Below, in pieces: positions 33,368 to 45,450 of a stretch of DNA of 64,000 nucleotides. The notes under the pieces are model-generated. The model ran no database searches. It saw only the letters and a program-made list of their open reading frames with translations, and had not been told where the DNA came from. How positions within the stretch are numbered: the stretch's first letter is position 1; the number at the start of each line of letters is the position of its first letter. The translations under genes and the position numbers were made by a program. The stretch comes from Adenophora triphylla var. japonica (taxonomy: Eukaryota > Streptophyta > Magnoliopsida > Asterales > Campanulaceae). The stretch covers positions 558,001 to 622,000 of the forward strand of contig JAFEMH010000162.1 in the NCBI GenBank assembly GCA_022495995.1. The letters are read 5' to 3'.

Positions 33368-33842
33368 AACATTTATAAACAAGATGAGAGTCTTTCTCAT
33401 CCACAACTATCAAAACCCTATCCTATCTTTGACCAAGAAAGACATAGCAAACAAGTTCTCGACTGTCTTAGCAAAGGATTTTCTGTTTAATAAGAAATTT
33501 TTCCAGTTTCACTGTCCTCTTCTCTCTAAGGATCTCAAACATCACAGCCATGTTTGTGACAGTGCCTGTTTTACTCTTCACTGGTGTTATACGGTCACAA
33601 GTAAAAACAAAGTAACAGTATAACACCAGTGAAGAGAAAACAGACACTGTCACAAACATGACTGTGATGTTTGAGATCCTGAGATACAATACGAGCAGTG
33701 AAACTGGAAAAACTCTTAACAGAAAATCCTTTGCTCAAATAGTGGAGAACTTGTTTGCTTTGTCTTTTGAAACGAAAGATGGACGGATTTTGATAGCTGT
33801 GGATGCGAAAGGCTCTCATCTTGTTTATATTTTAAGATGTTA
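33368..33842. repeat. Long foldback (inverted repeat, about 225-bp arms)
   Basis: The left arm (33368-33592) and right arm (33618-33842) are reverse complements at roughly 80-85 percent with small indels. They share CTTCACTGGTGTTATAC next to a 25-base loop and AAACAAGATGAGAG at the outer ends. The minus strand of the right arm is open (starts MRAFRIHSYQNPS), suggesting a protein-coding origin that was not identified. A transcript across it would form a long double-stranded hairpin. No flanking target duplication was recognised. Confidence 0.85.
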
Positions 33843-34561
33843 ACCACCAACCACAATACCCTATAAGCAGTGCCACTAAGAGTTTTCTTCCTAATTTTAG
33901 ACAATGATTAGGAGTCTAATTCCTTAACAATACTTCCATCCAAGTCTTCCTAATTTTAGACATTCACCCCCCTCCCCCTTTGACTTTACACAAGATCCGA
34001 CCTAAGGTGCCAGGATTGATATCAGGCGGTCAAATGTAGGCGACATACATCACCGTCCGCGATGCCGTCAATCGCCCCAAAATGGGATCTAGAACCAGCA
34101 AGGTAGTGTGCGGTTGAATATGTTACATTATTGAGACATTCACCCCCTTCCTCCCCCTTTGACTTTAAAAGACTTGAAAATTAGATATTTAGTAACTTAT
34201 CTAATGTATTGATTGGTGTTGAAATTATTAAAATTAGATATTTAGTAACTTAATTTATATACATCACATTTTCCATTTTTTTCCATTTATGTTATGGGTG
34301 GTGATTGTGTTGATTATGAGTACGGTTGTTTATTTCTCTAGCTTTTGTTTCTTTTGGCTTCAATTTTTCTTCTTTAACTTACTGCTCTAGGGAAAGGGTG
34401 AACTTTGTCTCCAGTCCTCTTGTCTTTACTGTAAATGTACTTGTTAGTTTGTTACCTAGGTGTGAGATAGAGGTGTTACGAACAAATTCTCGATCCTAGA
34501 GTAGATGTTTAGGAAGATGAACTATCCCAGTGACATCGCTTTATGGATCCGAGAAGAAACT
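33843..34561. other. Intergenic sequence with short direct repeats
   Basis: A GACATTCACCCCC...CCCCCTTTGACTTTA unit occurs at about 33959-33987 and 34136-34168. A TTAGATATTTAGTAACTTA unit occurs at about 34182 and 34227. The chromovirus target site AAACT is at 34557-34561. No gene is seen. Confidence 0.5.
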
Positions 34562-35102
34562 TGATATAGTTCCACATTCTACTCCTACAAACCTGGTTGG
34601 AGCAGCTCAAGGAGGTAGGGACAAAGGACCAACCAAGCCAACGTGCAACATCAGCAACACAGGGCCAGGCGGGCGCTTGATTCAGGGCCAGGCGAGCGCC
34701 CCATTTGCAGAACAAGGAGGCCTTGCGACGGAGCTTGAGGCGGGCGCCTCACAGATGATCATGCGGCCGCCTCACACATGTTCGACCAAGCCATGAGTTA
34801 CTGGATTGGAGGCGGACGCCTCACTCTTCACGGGGCGGGCGCCTCACGGCGTTGGTGTTTCCTTATTTACGTATTGCTGTTTCCAAAGGCGTGTTTGATC
34901 TGATGTTTTGAACTTTTAATGGGGATATTTTGGTCTTTCGTTTGTCACTTTGTTTTAGGGTTTGGATGGAGTATTTAAACATCTTTTAGCTTGGATTAAT
35001 ACAGACTTTGTTTATTGAATTTTTATAAGAAAGCTGAAGCTTTTCTTCAGAACTTTGGTTGTTAATTCCGTTCGGCTATTTCTCATAGGCTTTTGGCTAT
35101 CA
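34562..35102 (+). repeat. 5' LTR of the chromovirus
   Basis: 541 bp, TGATATAG to GGCTATCA. It contains several GGCGGGCGCCTCAC-type words (34738-34850) and ends in a T-rich region. Its first 240 bases encode the same C-terminal peptide that the pol frame reads in the 3' LTR. A TATTTAAAC near 34972 is the best TATA candidate. Confidence 0.95.
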
Positions 35103-35104
35103 TT

Positions 35105-35114
35105 TGGTATCAGT
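35105..35114 (+). other. Primer-binding site (initiator tRNA-Met type)
   Basis: TGGTATCAGT begins two bases after the LTR end. TGGTATCAG is the complement of the 3' end of plant initiator tRNA-Met, the usual primer of chromoviruses. Confidence 0.85.
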
Positions 35115-35127
35115 ATCCTGGTTATCA

Positions 35128-36280
35128 ATGGCCGAACGCGGACGTGGTGCTCGAGATGGTCGTCGTGGACAGGGTAGAGGCCGGCGTGCAAACCCCCAGC
35201 CGGATGAAATCCATCGGGAGTGAGACCTACGCGATATTGAGATTGACGAATTGCGAAACCAAGTTCAGCGGCTCCAACAAATAGACATTGCGATATGAGG
35301 GCTCCCAGCTGATGTGGGCTCACGACTGACGGCTCGTCTGATGAGGGAGGCTTTGCAGACGGGCGCAATCCCTTCGCTCGTGGTCATGATCGTGGACAGA
35401 GGCTTGGGGCTGATCCTTCGAAGGATATCGGCATGAAGATCGACATCCCGGAGTTTGAAGGTAAGGCACACCCTGATGAGTTCATTGATTGGCTAAATAC
35501 TGTTGAACGTGTGTTCGATTTGAAACCCATGGACGATAGTCATAAGGTTAAGGTTGTGGCAATCAAATTAAAAAAGCATGCTTCTATATGGTGGGAACAT
35601 GTTAAGAAGCAATGAGCGAGAGAGGGGAAATCGAAAATTCACTCTTGGGATAAGATGAAAAAGTTGCTACGAAGGAAATTCCTTCCGGACCACTATAGAC
35701 AGGAGGCTTTTCTTGATTACCATAATTTGAAACAGGGGGATATGGACCGTTGAGGAGTTCATCAACGAGTTTGATCGGTTGCGGATGCGGTGTGATGTTT
35801 CCGAAGAGGATGAAACAGGCCGTTGCTCGCTTCCTTGGGGGACTACGTGTTGACGTGTCGGAGGTGGTTCAATTTTAGCGATTGGACCTATACGGATGTG
35901 TGTCGACTTGCCTTGAAGGTTGAGAAACGGTTGAAGCGAAAGAAAGTGGTGAATCGTTGGCCGGCAGGATGTTACCAACACTAGGGGCGTTGGTAGTTCT
36001 AGCACACCAAAAGGGTTCCCCAACTGCTCCGAAAACACCGATTCTGACCAATTCGGGTACCACTTTGCGGCAAATACTAGGGAGCGGACTGCGAGATGCT
36101 TCAAATGTCGGGGTATTGGTCACCTTCAAGCCGAGTGTCCCAACAGGAATGTTGTTGCCTTACTTGAGGAAGAGTTGCCGGTCTATGATGAAGCAGAAGA
36201 GGTGTCCGACGTCGAGTCCGAGGTGGTTTATGCAGACAAGGGTCCGGCCTTGGTGGTTAGACGTGTGTTGAACGCATAGC
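35128..36280 (+). pseudogene. Chromovirus gag
   Basis: Starts at ATG 35128 with an Arg/Gly-rich N-terminus (MAERGRGARDGRRGQGRGRR). The capsid region reads KIDIPEFEGKAHPDEFIDWL (35436 on) and IHSWDKMKKLLRRKFLPDHY (about 35640). The nucleocapsid zinc knuckle CFKCRGIGHLQAEC lies at about 36095-36135. Gag packages the RNA and forms the particle. Breaks: TGA at 35221-35223 and 35297-35299, TGA at 35613-35615 (CGA expected), one extra base near 35746, one extra base near 35816, and TAG near 35877 (CAG expected). Several stops are C-to-T changes, as expected from methylcytosine deamination. The frame continues in another register into pol. Confidence 0.85.
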
Positions 36281-36283
36281 AGT

Positions 36284-39055
36284 GTGGATGATGATCAGTG
36301 GCTTCGCCATAATATCTTCAATACTAAGTGCACTGCCAAGGGTAAGGTTTGCAAGGTTATTATTGATGGTGGTAGTTGTGAGAATGTTGTGTCTACTACA
36401 ATGGTGGATAAGCTGAGTTTGCCTACGGTTATACACCCACAGCCATATAAGTTGTCTTGGTTGATCAAGGGCAATGAGCTCAAGGTGGATAAGCGGTGCC
36501 TCGTGCAGTTTTCTATTGGCAAGTGCTATAGAGATGAGGTGTGGTGCGATGTGGTACCGATGGATGCGTGCCATATTTTGTTGGGAAGGCCGTGGTTGTT
36601 TGACAGACGCGTTAAGCATGATGGGTTCAAGAATACGTACACCTTCCGCATGAATGACGTCTCTATTACTCTTTGTTCGACGGACCCGAGGCAGGAGCAG
36701 ACTACTAGTGAGAAACCGACGACTGCTGTTGTTCACCAACTCCTTAGTCGTGCAGAGTTTGATTCAGCAACTGCAGTGGAGCAGGGGTTCTATGTCCTTG
36801 TCTTGCTTGAGGAGAACGAGTCGGGTATGTCCACACCCGCAGAGGTACAGTCATTACTTGATGATTACGGTGATGTTACTCCTGATTAGATTCCTCCGGG
36901 ACTCCCTCCCATGCGAGATATTCAGCATTGTATTGATCTTGTTCCGGGTGCTTCTATTCCGAACAAGGCTGCGTATCGGTTGAGACCCAAGGAACATGAA
37001 GAGTTGGAGAGACAGGTGAGAGAGTTACATGACAAGGGTGTCATTCGGGAAAGTATGAGCCCATGTGCGGTTCCAGCTTTGATGGTGCCCAAGGCGGAAG
37101 GGACATTACGTATGTGTATGGATAGTCGGGCGATCAATAAAATCACCATCAAGTACAGGTTTCCCATTCCTCGGATCGATGATTTGCTTGACCAATTACA
37201 TGGTGCAGTGGTGTTTTCCAAGATTGATTTGCGAAGCGGGTACCACCAGATTCATGTCGAGGCCAGGGATGAGTGGAAGACGGCTTTCAAGACTCGGGAT
37301 GGATTGTATGAGTGGATGGTGATGCCGTTTGGGCTCTCTAATGCTCCTAGCACGTTCATGCGGCTCATGAACCAGATTTTCAGACCTTTCATTGGTACGT
37401 TTGTTGTTGTTTACTTTGATGATATCTTGATTTATAGTAAATCTGTGGCACAACACTTGGGACACTTGAGACAGGTTTTTGATGTTCTGCGTGAGCAGAA
37501 ATTATATGCTAATCGTAAGAAGTGCCACTTTTTGACGGAGCAAGTGACTTTCTTGGGGTATGTTGTTACCAAGGAGGGTATTCATATGGATGATTCGAAG
37601 GTGGAAGCTATTACTAGCTGGTCTACACCGACGAATGTTCATGATGTTAGGCGATTCCGTGGTTTGGCTTCCTTCTATCGCCGTTTCATTCGTGATTTTA
37701 GCAGTATTATTGCCCCTCTTATTGACTGCATCAAGGGGAGTGTATTTGTGTGGAACAAGGCAGCGGAGGATGCTTTTCAGCTGTTGAAAATGGCGGTGAC
37801 ACAAGCTCCTGTTCTTATTTTACCCGATTTTGATGAAGTTTTTGAGGTTCATTGTGATGCCTCCAATGTTGGCGTTGGTGGTGTGTTAAGTCAGAATAAG
37901 AAGCCTGTCGCCTTTTTTAGTGAAAAACTGAACGATGCAAAGAAGAAGTACTCTACTTATGATAAGGAATTCTATGCCATTGTTCGCACCTTGGAGCATT
38001 GGCAACATTATCTATTGTCACGGGAGTTTGTGTTGTATTCTGATCACGAGGCACTCAAATACATCCAAGGGCAGCATAAGCTTAATCTGCGACATGCCAA
38101 GTGGGTGGAGTTCATTCAGATTTTTACGTTTGTCATTACACATAAGGCGGGAGTTCAGAACCGTGTGGCTGATGCTTTGAGCCGTCGACATGCCTTACTA
38201 TCTACATTGCAGGTTGAGGTATGCGGATTTGACACTTTTCGTGATTTGTACCGTGATGATCCATATTTTGGGGAGGTTTGGGATAAGTGTACTCGGGGTA
38301 ATTTTCTGCACTTTTTGATCCATGATGGCTACTTGTTTAAGGGGAACAAACTTTGTGTCCCTTATTGTTCGTTGAGGGACCTTATCATATCTGAGAGTCA
38401 TGAAGGGGGACTTGCAGGACACTTTGGCAAAGATAAAACATTGGCTCTTGTAGGCGAGCAGTTTTTTTGGCCAAAGTTGGGGCATGATGTTGCTCGTTTT
38501 GTGGAGAGATGTCGTGTGTGTCATGTAGCCAAGACTCGCAAGTCCAACGCAGGCCTTTATACTCCTTTGCCGGTTCCTACTGCTCCATGGGAGGACATTA
38601 GCTTGGATTTCGTGTTGGGATTGCCTCGTACGCAGCGACAGAAGGATTCCATTATGGTGGTGGTAGATCGTTTTTCAAAAATGTCCCATTTTGTTCCCTG
38701 CAGTAAGACGTTTGATGCAACACAAGTGGCAGACTTGTATTTCAAGGAGATTGTGAAATTGCATGGCATTCCAAAATCACTTACCTCTGACAGGGATGTC
38801 AAGTTCGTTAGCCATTTTTGGCGCACATTATGGAGGAAGATGGGTTCGCGCTTACAGTTCAGTAGCTCGTATCATCTGCAGACAGATGGACAGACTGAGG
38901 TGACTAATCGTAGTTTGGGTAACTTATTACGCAGTTTAGTTGGTGACCATCCCCGCCAATGGGACTTGACACTTGCACAGGCCGAGTTTGCGTACAACAC
39001 TTCTCGTAACGGCACTACGGGCAAAAGCCCTTTCCCAAGTTGTGTATGGCCGTAA
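36284..39055 (+). pseudogene. Chromovirus pol: protease, RT, RNase H, integrase core
   Basis: The protease lies near the start (IIDGGSCENVV at about 36359-36391) with the family GRPWLFDR block at 36586. A TAG at 36887-36889 interrupts the frame just before PPGLPPMRDIQH. A 714-codon open frame (36911-39055) follows. RT has the FPIPRIDDLLDQL block, SKIDLRSGYHQI, MPFGLSNAPSTFM and the catalytic YFDD at residues 168-171. RNase H starts at VHCDASN (about residue 314). Integrase has the HHCC zinc site (SHEGGLAGHFG, CRVCHVAKT), and the catalytic acids lie in DISLDF, SDRDVKF and QTDGQTEVTN, with the glutamate kept. Apart from the one stop, RT to integrase is intact. The frame is lost at 39040-39055. 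Confidence 0.93.
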
Positions 39056-39713
39056 CCCGCTCGGTCCCTTAGACCTCATTCCTCTTCCGGTTACCGGTCA
39101 ATTCGGTTCGATGCGAGGCACGTGCAACTCGGATTAAAGAGCTTCATGAGGAGTTCGCAAGCGCATTATTCGTCAAAACAACATGTACAAGCAACGGGTG
39201 GACAAGCATCGCAAGCGGGTTGTGTTTCAGGTTGGAGATTTGGTGTGGGTACACTTGCGCAAAGAGAGATTCCCAGCTGGTCGCTTTGGCAAGTTACAAC
39301 CAAGAGCTGATGGTCCATTTCGTGTAGTGGAGCGGATCAATGACAATGCATACAAGATCGACTTGCCCGGTGAGTACAACGTCTCTGCCACGTTCAATGT
39401 CGCGGATTTATCAGCTTACCATGGAGACAATGACGATGATGGCAACTCGTGGACGAGTTTTTCTCAAGACGGGGAGGATGATATAGTTCCACATTCTACT
39501 CCTACAAACCTGGTTGGAGCAGCTCAAGGAGGTAGGGACAAAGGACCAACCAAGCCAACGTGCAACATCAGCAACACATGGCCAGGCAAGCGCTTGATTC
39601 AGGGCCAGGCGAGCGCCCCATTTGCAGAACAAGGAGGCCTTGCGACGGAGCTTGAGGCGGGCGCCTCACAGATGATCATGCGGCCGCCTCACACATGTTC
39701 GACCAAGCCATGA
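39056..39713 (+). pseudogene. Chromovirus integrase C-terminus extending into the 3' LTR
   Basis: After frame changes at 39035-39180 the reading resumes at MYKQRVDKHRKRVVFQVGDL (39183) and gives the GPY/F-type block RADGPFRVVERINDNAYKID and SATFNVADLSAYHGDNDDD. It then continues 235 bases into the 3' LTR before stopping at 39713. No classical chromodomain is seen. In CRM-type chromoviruses the integrase C-terminus is known to extend into the LTR and to carry a targeting motif, so the layout is suggestive but not proof. Confidence 0.75.
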
Positions 39714-40019
39714 GTTACTGGATTGGAGGCGGACGCCTCACTCTTCACGGGGCGGGCGCCTCACGGCGTTGGTGTTTCCTTATTTACGTATTGCTGTTTC
39801 CAAAGGCGTGTTTGATCTGATGTTTTGAACTTTTAATGGGGATATTTTGGTCTTTCGTTTGTCACTTTGTTTTAGGGTTTGGATGGAGTATTTAAACATC
39901 TTTTAGCTTGGATTAATACAGACTTTGTTTATTGAATTTTTATAAGAAAGCTGAAGCTTTTCTTCAGAACTTTGGTTGTTAATTCCGTTCGGCTATTTCT
40001 CATAGGCTTTTGGCTATCA
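39479..40019 (+). repeat. 3' LTR of the chromovirus
   Basis: 541 bp, the same ends as the 5' LTR, preceded by the purine tract GACGGGGAGGA and followed by the AAACT duplication. Confidence 0.95.
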
Positions 40020-40024
40020 AAACT

Positions 40025-41394
40025 CAAGCAAACACCATTAAGTGCATGTGTAAATAAATTTTTAGGACAAATTTTCTAACAAAGGAGTTGAGAAAGAATT
40101 AATTCAATCTATAATTTCCAAGTGCTCTAAAAAAGATTAACTTGTAAAATGAGACAATTTTCTTAAGATAGCACAACCATTACACTTTCTCATCGTCACA
40201 CCTTACAAGCAACCATGAAATAAATTTGTATCTCACACGATTTTCTATGCATGTTTCCCTGAAAACTTGGAAACCCCCGATTTTCCAATAGAAATGTTGG
40301 CCTTTTTATGCATGTTTCCCTTTCATGGAGTTACTTTATGAATTTGTCTGTATTAATCACATTTATTATTTCCTTAGGAACTCGGTCATCCTTTACTCGA
40401 GCACAGTTTTTTTTTTTCTCTAGGATTGTTCAACTTTCTCTAAGATGACAACGTACAAATATCTCATAAATCAGTGGTGTCCTAAATGAGAAACAATGAG
40501 TTGCATTTTATTTTTTCTTAGTAACGCATTGGTCATAAGTTCTAAAAGGAACTAGACAAATGTCATTCTTCACATTCCTAACATAACCAAAGATTGAGCA
40601 TGTCAAGTAGCATCTATTCTGGACTCATGACCCCCAGTTGAACTAAGATAAGGCATGTTTTCATGGGCTACTAGAACTGTTGTTTAAAAAAACTAAAATT
40701 TTCGAAGAACCTGAGAAGAAGGTAGCAGTAATAAATGGTTTGCTTCTGGCACTCAAGAAAACAAGGCATTCTAAGGTGCTCACACAGGGAAAACAGTATG
40801 ACAGAAACACTAAAGGTAAAGTCAAGTTCTACACACCTCTGAATGCAAAAATGGTATTGATACAGTAGTAAAAACCAATCCGGCTACAATGTAATAGGAA
40901 GGTGGTTCACCCCCAATGTGTGCTGGTATCAGCCGTTTATGGGTGGCAAAATTCTATACCAAGAAAACCTTCAAACATAACCTTCTAAAATCAAACTCAC
41001 CGAATAAAATCGCAAGCGAAAAATAGAAAGAAAGAACACAAAAATTGAGCTCAGTTTCAAAAGTGAAAACAATTTTTGCTGATTGAATCATTAATTCGAA
41101 TAAATTGATCGAGATACTGACATTGTTCGTGCACAATTTGATTTTTTTTAAAAAAATTTTGCTCGGTGGAGAACTTGAGGCGACGGCGTTGAGAGATCGT
41201 GGCGGTGAGGCGACGGCGGCAGCTAACACGGCGGTGGCGGTGGAGTTGAGAGGGACGGCGGTGAGGCGACGGCGGTGAGAGATCGTGGCAGTGATGAGGC
41301 GAGGCGGCAGCTCGGTGAGGGAAGAGAGAGAGAGAATTTCAGAGGGAGAGAAGAGTACGTGTTTAATTAGGGCGTAAAAGATTTCAATTTATAT
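40025..41394. other. Intergenic sequence and a GC-rich captured-gene-like patch
   Basis: 40025-40950 shows no recognisable gene. A 62-codon plus-strand frame at 40680-40868 (KKTKIFEEPEKKVAVINGLL) is protein-like but matches nothing I know. At 41160-41390 a GGCGACGGCGGTGAGA-rich patch followed by GAGAGAGAGA resembles a 5' leader captured from a host gene, similar in style to 43900-44470 in the neighbouring CACTA element. Confidence 0.4.
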
Positions 41395-41835
41395 TTCACC
41401 TCAGCGACGAAAAATTCCGCCGCTGGTAATTCGCCGCTGGTAATTACGTAATCACACGGATTGATGACTTGGCATGTACCACCGACGGAAGTTTCCGCCG
41501 CTGGTTTAAATTACCTCAGCGACGGATTTATTCCGCCGTTAAATATTAAATCTACCGACGGAATTTAAATTCCGCCGCTAGAATTAATATTTAGCGGCGG
41601 AATAATTCCGTCGCTGAGGTTAATTAATTTTAATTTAATAAATATCATTATTTTTATTTATATAAAATATGAAAATTATTTTAAATAAAATTATTTTAAA
41701 TTACTCTCAAAAAAATAAATATGAGTCAATAAATATTATTTTTGAAAAATAAATAAATCATAAATTAAAATAAAATAGAAATAGAGCTAAACAAATTTTA
41801 AAAAATTTAATTAACACCGACATAATTATTCCGCC

Positions 41836-42740
41836 GCTACTACCACCACTACAATCACTACTACCACCACTACTACCACCACCACCATCACTATCACCAC
41901 TACAATCACTACTACCACCACTACCACCACCACTCCACCACTACTATATATCAGGTACAACCACTACCACCATTACTATACCACACCACAACTATTACTA
42001 CTACCACCACCACCACCACTATCACCACTACAATCACTACAACCACCACTACCACCACCACCACTCCACCACTACTATCACAACCACTACCACCATTACT
42101 ATACCACACCACAACTATTACTACTACCATCACTATACCACCACCACGCACCACCACCACCACCACTATCACCACTACAATCACTACTACCACCACTACC
42201 AACACCACCACTCCACCACTACTATCACGTAAAACTACTACCACCATTACTATACCACCACAACTATTACTACTATGTACCACCACTATATACTACCACC
42301 ACCACCACGCACCACCACCATCACTATCACCACTACAATCACTACTACCACCACTACCACCACCACCACTCCACCACTACTATAACGTACAACCACTACC
42401 ACCATTACTATACCACCACAACTATTATTACTACGTATCACCACTACTACCACCACCACCACGCACCACCACCATCACTATCACCACTACCATCACTACT
42501 ACCACCCCTACCACCACCACCACTCCACCACTACTATCACAACCACTACCACCATTACTATACCACCACAACTATTACTACAACTACCACCACCACGCAC
42601 CACCACCACCGCTATCACCACTACCATCACTATTACTACCACTACCACGACTACTACCACACTACCACGACTACTACCACTACCACCACTACTAATACTA
42701 CTACTACCACTATGTACCACCACTACTACCGCTAGTATAC
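41836..42740. repeat. (ACC/ACT) trinucleotide array
   Basis: About 900 bases of ACCACC, ACTACT and ATCACC triplets in a higher-order pattern: units of about 115-130 bases recur, marked by ACTCCACCACTACTAT and CCACCATTACTATACCAC. Poly-Val/Gly open frames on the minus strand are artefacts. Confidence 0.95.
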
Positions 42741-42743
42741 TAC

Positions 42744-43049
42744 CCCAACCCCTAAACCCTAAATCATATACTTATACCCCTAATTAAACCCTAAACTCTA
42801 ACCCTAAGCGTAAACCCCTAAACCCTAAATCTCAAATCTTATATACATATACCCCAACCCTTAAATCATATGCCTAAACCCTAAACTCTAACCCCTAAAC
42901 CTAAAACCCTAAACCCTAAACCCTAACCCCTAACCCCTAAACCTTAAACCATAAACCCAAAACCTTAACCCCTAAACCCTAAACCCTAACCCTAACCCCT
43001 AAACCCTAAACCTTAACCCCTAAACCCTAAACCTAAAACCCTAAACCCT
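42744..43049. repeat. Degenerate telomere-like (CCCTAAA)n tract
   Basis: CCCTAAA, CCCCTAAA and CCTTAAA units mixed with TCATATAC words. The tract continues on the other side of the inserted CACTA at 47786-47878. It is an interstitial, degenerate relative of the plant telomere repeat. Confidence 0.9.
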
Positions 43050-43409
43050 CACTACTACATTTCTGACCTAATGTAACGCCAATTTTCGTTGCATTAGGGC
43101 CCAAAAACCGTTACATTAGGCCTAATGTAACGCCAAATGGCCGTTGCATTCTCTTGCGTTGCATTAGGTCTAATGCAACGACATAGCAAGCTAATGTAAC
43201 GCCATGGCTTTGGCGTTGCATCGAGTAAATACGATGCAACGCCAATTTTAAAACTATATGAACACCTAATGCAACGCCAAAAAGAACCTAATGCAACGCC
43301 AATTTAAAAAGTGGTTGAATACCTAATGTAACGCCAAAAATTAGATGAGTCCCTAAAATTTATTACATAATTTCACAATTTTATTAATTTTTTTAATTTT
43401 CTTTTTTCA

Positions 43410-43526
<117 letters not shown>

Positions 43527-43559
43527 AAAAAATATATATATATTTATTCTCACACAATC

Positions 43560-44555
43560 CCTTAACTTTTTTTTCTCAAATCAGTCTCTTAATATTTTTT
43601 ATTCTCTAATTAGTCCCTTAACTTTTTTTATATTCAAATCAATTCTTACATTTTTCAAAAGTAATACTTTGCTCCACCACCATCCACCACCGTTCACCAC
43701 CGTCCACCACCGTCTACAACCACAAATCAAATATTCTAATACAATAATAAATCGAAAATATCCAAATCCACAACAAGGATTTTCCTTGGAAACGCCTGAA
43801 TCGAATGTTCTAATCATTTGATTCTTTCATTAAAAATCGCGACCATATTGAGGATACTGGGAACAAGTGCTCATAGCATTTTGGGGGTATAGTATAGGTG
43901 CAGTGAAATTTTTGAGAGAGCGAGAGAGATGGAACGACGCTAGAGAAAGAGAGATGGAACAATTGAGCTTCGCCGGAGACGATGAAGGGGAGAGAAGAAG
44001 ACTCAAGGCGTTGGGGAGAGAGAGAGAAGAAGGCGTTGGGGAGAGAGAGAAGAAGACGTTGGAGACGGCCGGTGTGCCCGGCGGATCCACCGTTGCCATC
44101 GCCGTCGCCGGAGAAGATGAAGGGGGTGGGTAGATGCTTTAGTTGGAGATGATCGACTATGGAGTAGAACGTGGACGGTTCAATTGAACCTCGAGGTGGG
44201 AACTAGGCTAGGCTAGCATTTGTAGAGAGAAAGAAGAGGGGTTAGGGTTATCTATAATTTAGGGTTAATTTACTAGTCAGACGGGGATGGCTGTCGGAGA
44301 AAGGGCCGGAGGTGGGGATGGTGCCAGAGCCGGAGGTGGAATGTAGAGAGAGAGAGAAATGGGTTTCTTGATTTTGATAAACTGGAAATGGAAATGAGTG
44401 AAGAGAGAGAAACGGTTTCTTGATTTTGTTAAACTGAAAAAATAAAGAGAGAGAAATGAGGAGAGAAAAAGGGAGGAGAAATTATTGGTTTTGTTTAGAA
44501 ATATTGGGGACCGTTGGATTGAAAGTGTGAATGGTTGGATTTGGTTTAGTCATGA
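43560..44555. other. Captured gene-like fragment inside CACTA
   Basis: A more GC-rich, AG-rich stretch. At 43870-44133 the plus strand encodes an Arg/Glu-rich frame and the minus strand a Ser/Leu/Pro-rich frame starting MATVDPPGTPAVSN (44099). The minus frame looks more like a gene N-terminus, followed downstream by GAGAGA runs. The source gene is not recognised, and no splice site or conserved domain confirms it. Confidence 0.4.
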
Positions 44556-44777
44556 TCAAGAATTATTATTAATAATTATTATTAATAATAATTATTATTA
44601 ATAATAATAATTATTAATAATTATTATTATTAATAATTATTATTATCAAGAATTATTATTAATAATTATTAATAATAATAATTAATAATTATTAATAATA
44701 ATAATTAATAATTATTATTATTAATAATTATTATTAATAATTATTATTATTAATAATAATTATTATTATTAATAATA

Positions 44778-44810
<33 letters not shown>

Positions 44811-45450
44811 AATAATTATTATTAATAATAATCATTAATAATAATAATTATTAATAATAATAATTATTAATAATAATTATTATTAATAATAATAATTATT
44901 ATTATTATTAATAATAATAATAATTATTATTATTATTATATAATTAATAATAATATTTATTATCAATAATATTTATTAATAATAATAATTATTAATAATA
45001 ATAATTAATAATAAAAATATTTATTAATAATAATTATTAATAATAATTAATATTAATAATACTTATTAATAATAATTATTATTAATAATGATTAATAATT
45101 ATTAATGATAATAATGATAATTATTAATAATAATTATTAATAATAATTATTGATAATAATAATTATATAATAATAATAATTATTAATAATTAATATTATT
45201 AATAATAATTATTATTATTAATAATGATTATTATATAATTAATAATTAATATTTATTATTATTATATAATTAATAATAATAATTAATTATATAATAATAA
45301 TTATTAATAATAATAATTATTAATAATTATTATTATATAATTAATAATAATAATAATTGATATTAAAAATAATTAATAATAATAATAATTTAAACTATAA
45401 AATAATATTATGCCTAATATAATTAATAATAATATTTATTATCAATAAAT
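44556..45450. repeat. (AAT/ATT)n array with strand switches
   Basis: About 900 bases of interleaved AATAAT and ATTATT blocks of 6-30 bases. Many local AATAATTATT palindromes could form hairpins. Confidence 0.95.

Larger units (their letters stand above)
34562..40019 (+). mobile_element. Ty3 chromovirus-type LTR retrotransposon, young and nearly complete
   Basis: A 5,458-bp element with a perfect 5-bp target duplication AAACT (34557-34561 and 40020-40024). The two LTRs are both 541 bp and start and end TGATA...TATCA. They differ at about three sites by eye, all near 34670-34681 and the matching 39587-39598. An initiator-Met-type primer-binding site follows the 5' LTR, and a GACGGGGAGGA polypurine tract precedes the 3' LTR. 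The domain order gag, protease, RT, RNase H, integrase identifies Ty3. Integrase running into the 3' LTR suggests a chromovirus, possibly the CRM group. Several stops and frameshifts prevent a full product. Confidence 0.93.

Noticed and set aside
36922..38826. Minus-strand open frames of 75-108 residues
   Set aside because: They are shadows of the plus-strand pol gene of the chromovirus.
40680..40868. Possible small host gene of 62 codons
   Set aside because: No known domain, no splice or promoter context, and it is flanked by transposons; left unassigned.
41951..42723. Val/Gly-rich open frames on the minus strand
   Set aside because: They arise from the ACC/ACT trinucleotide array.
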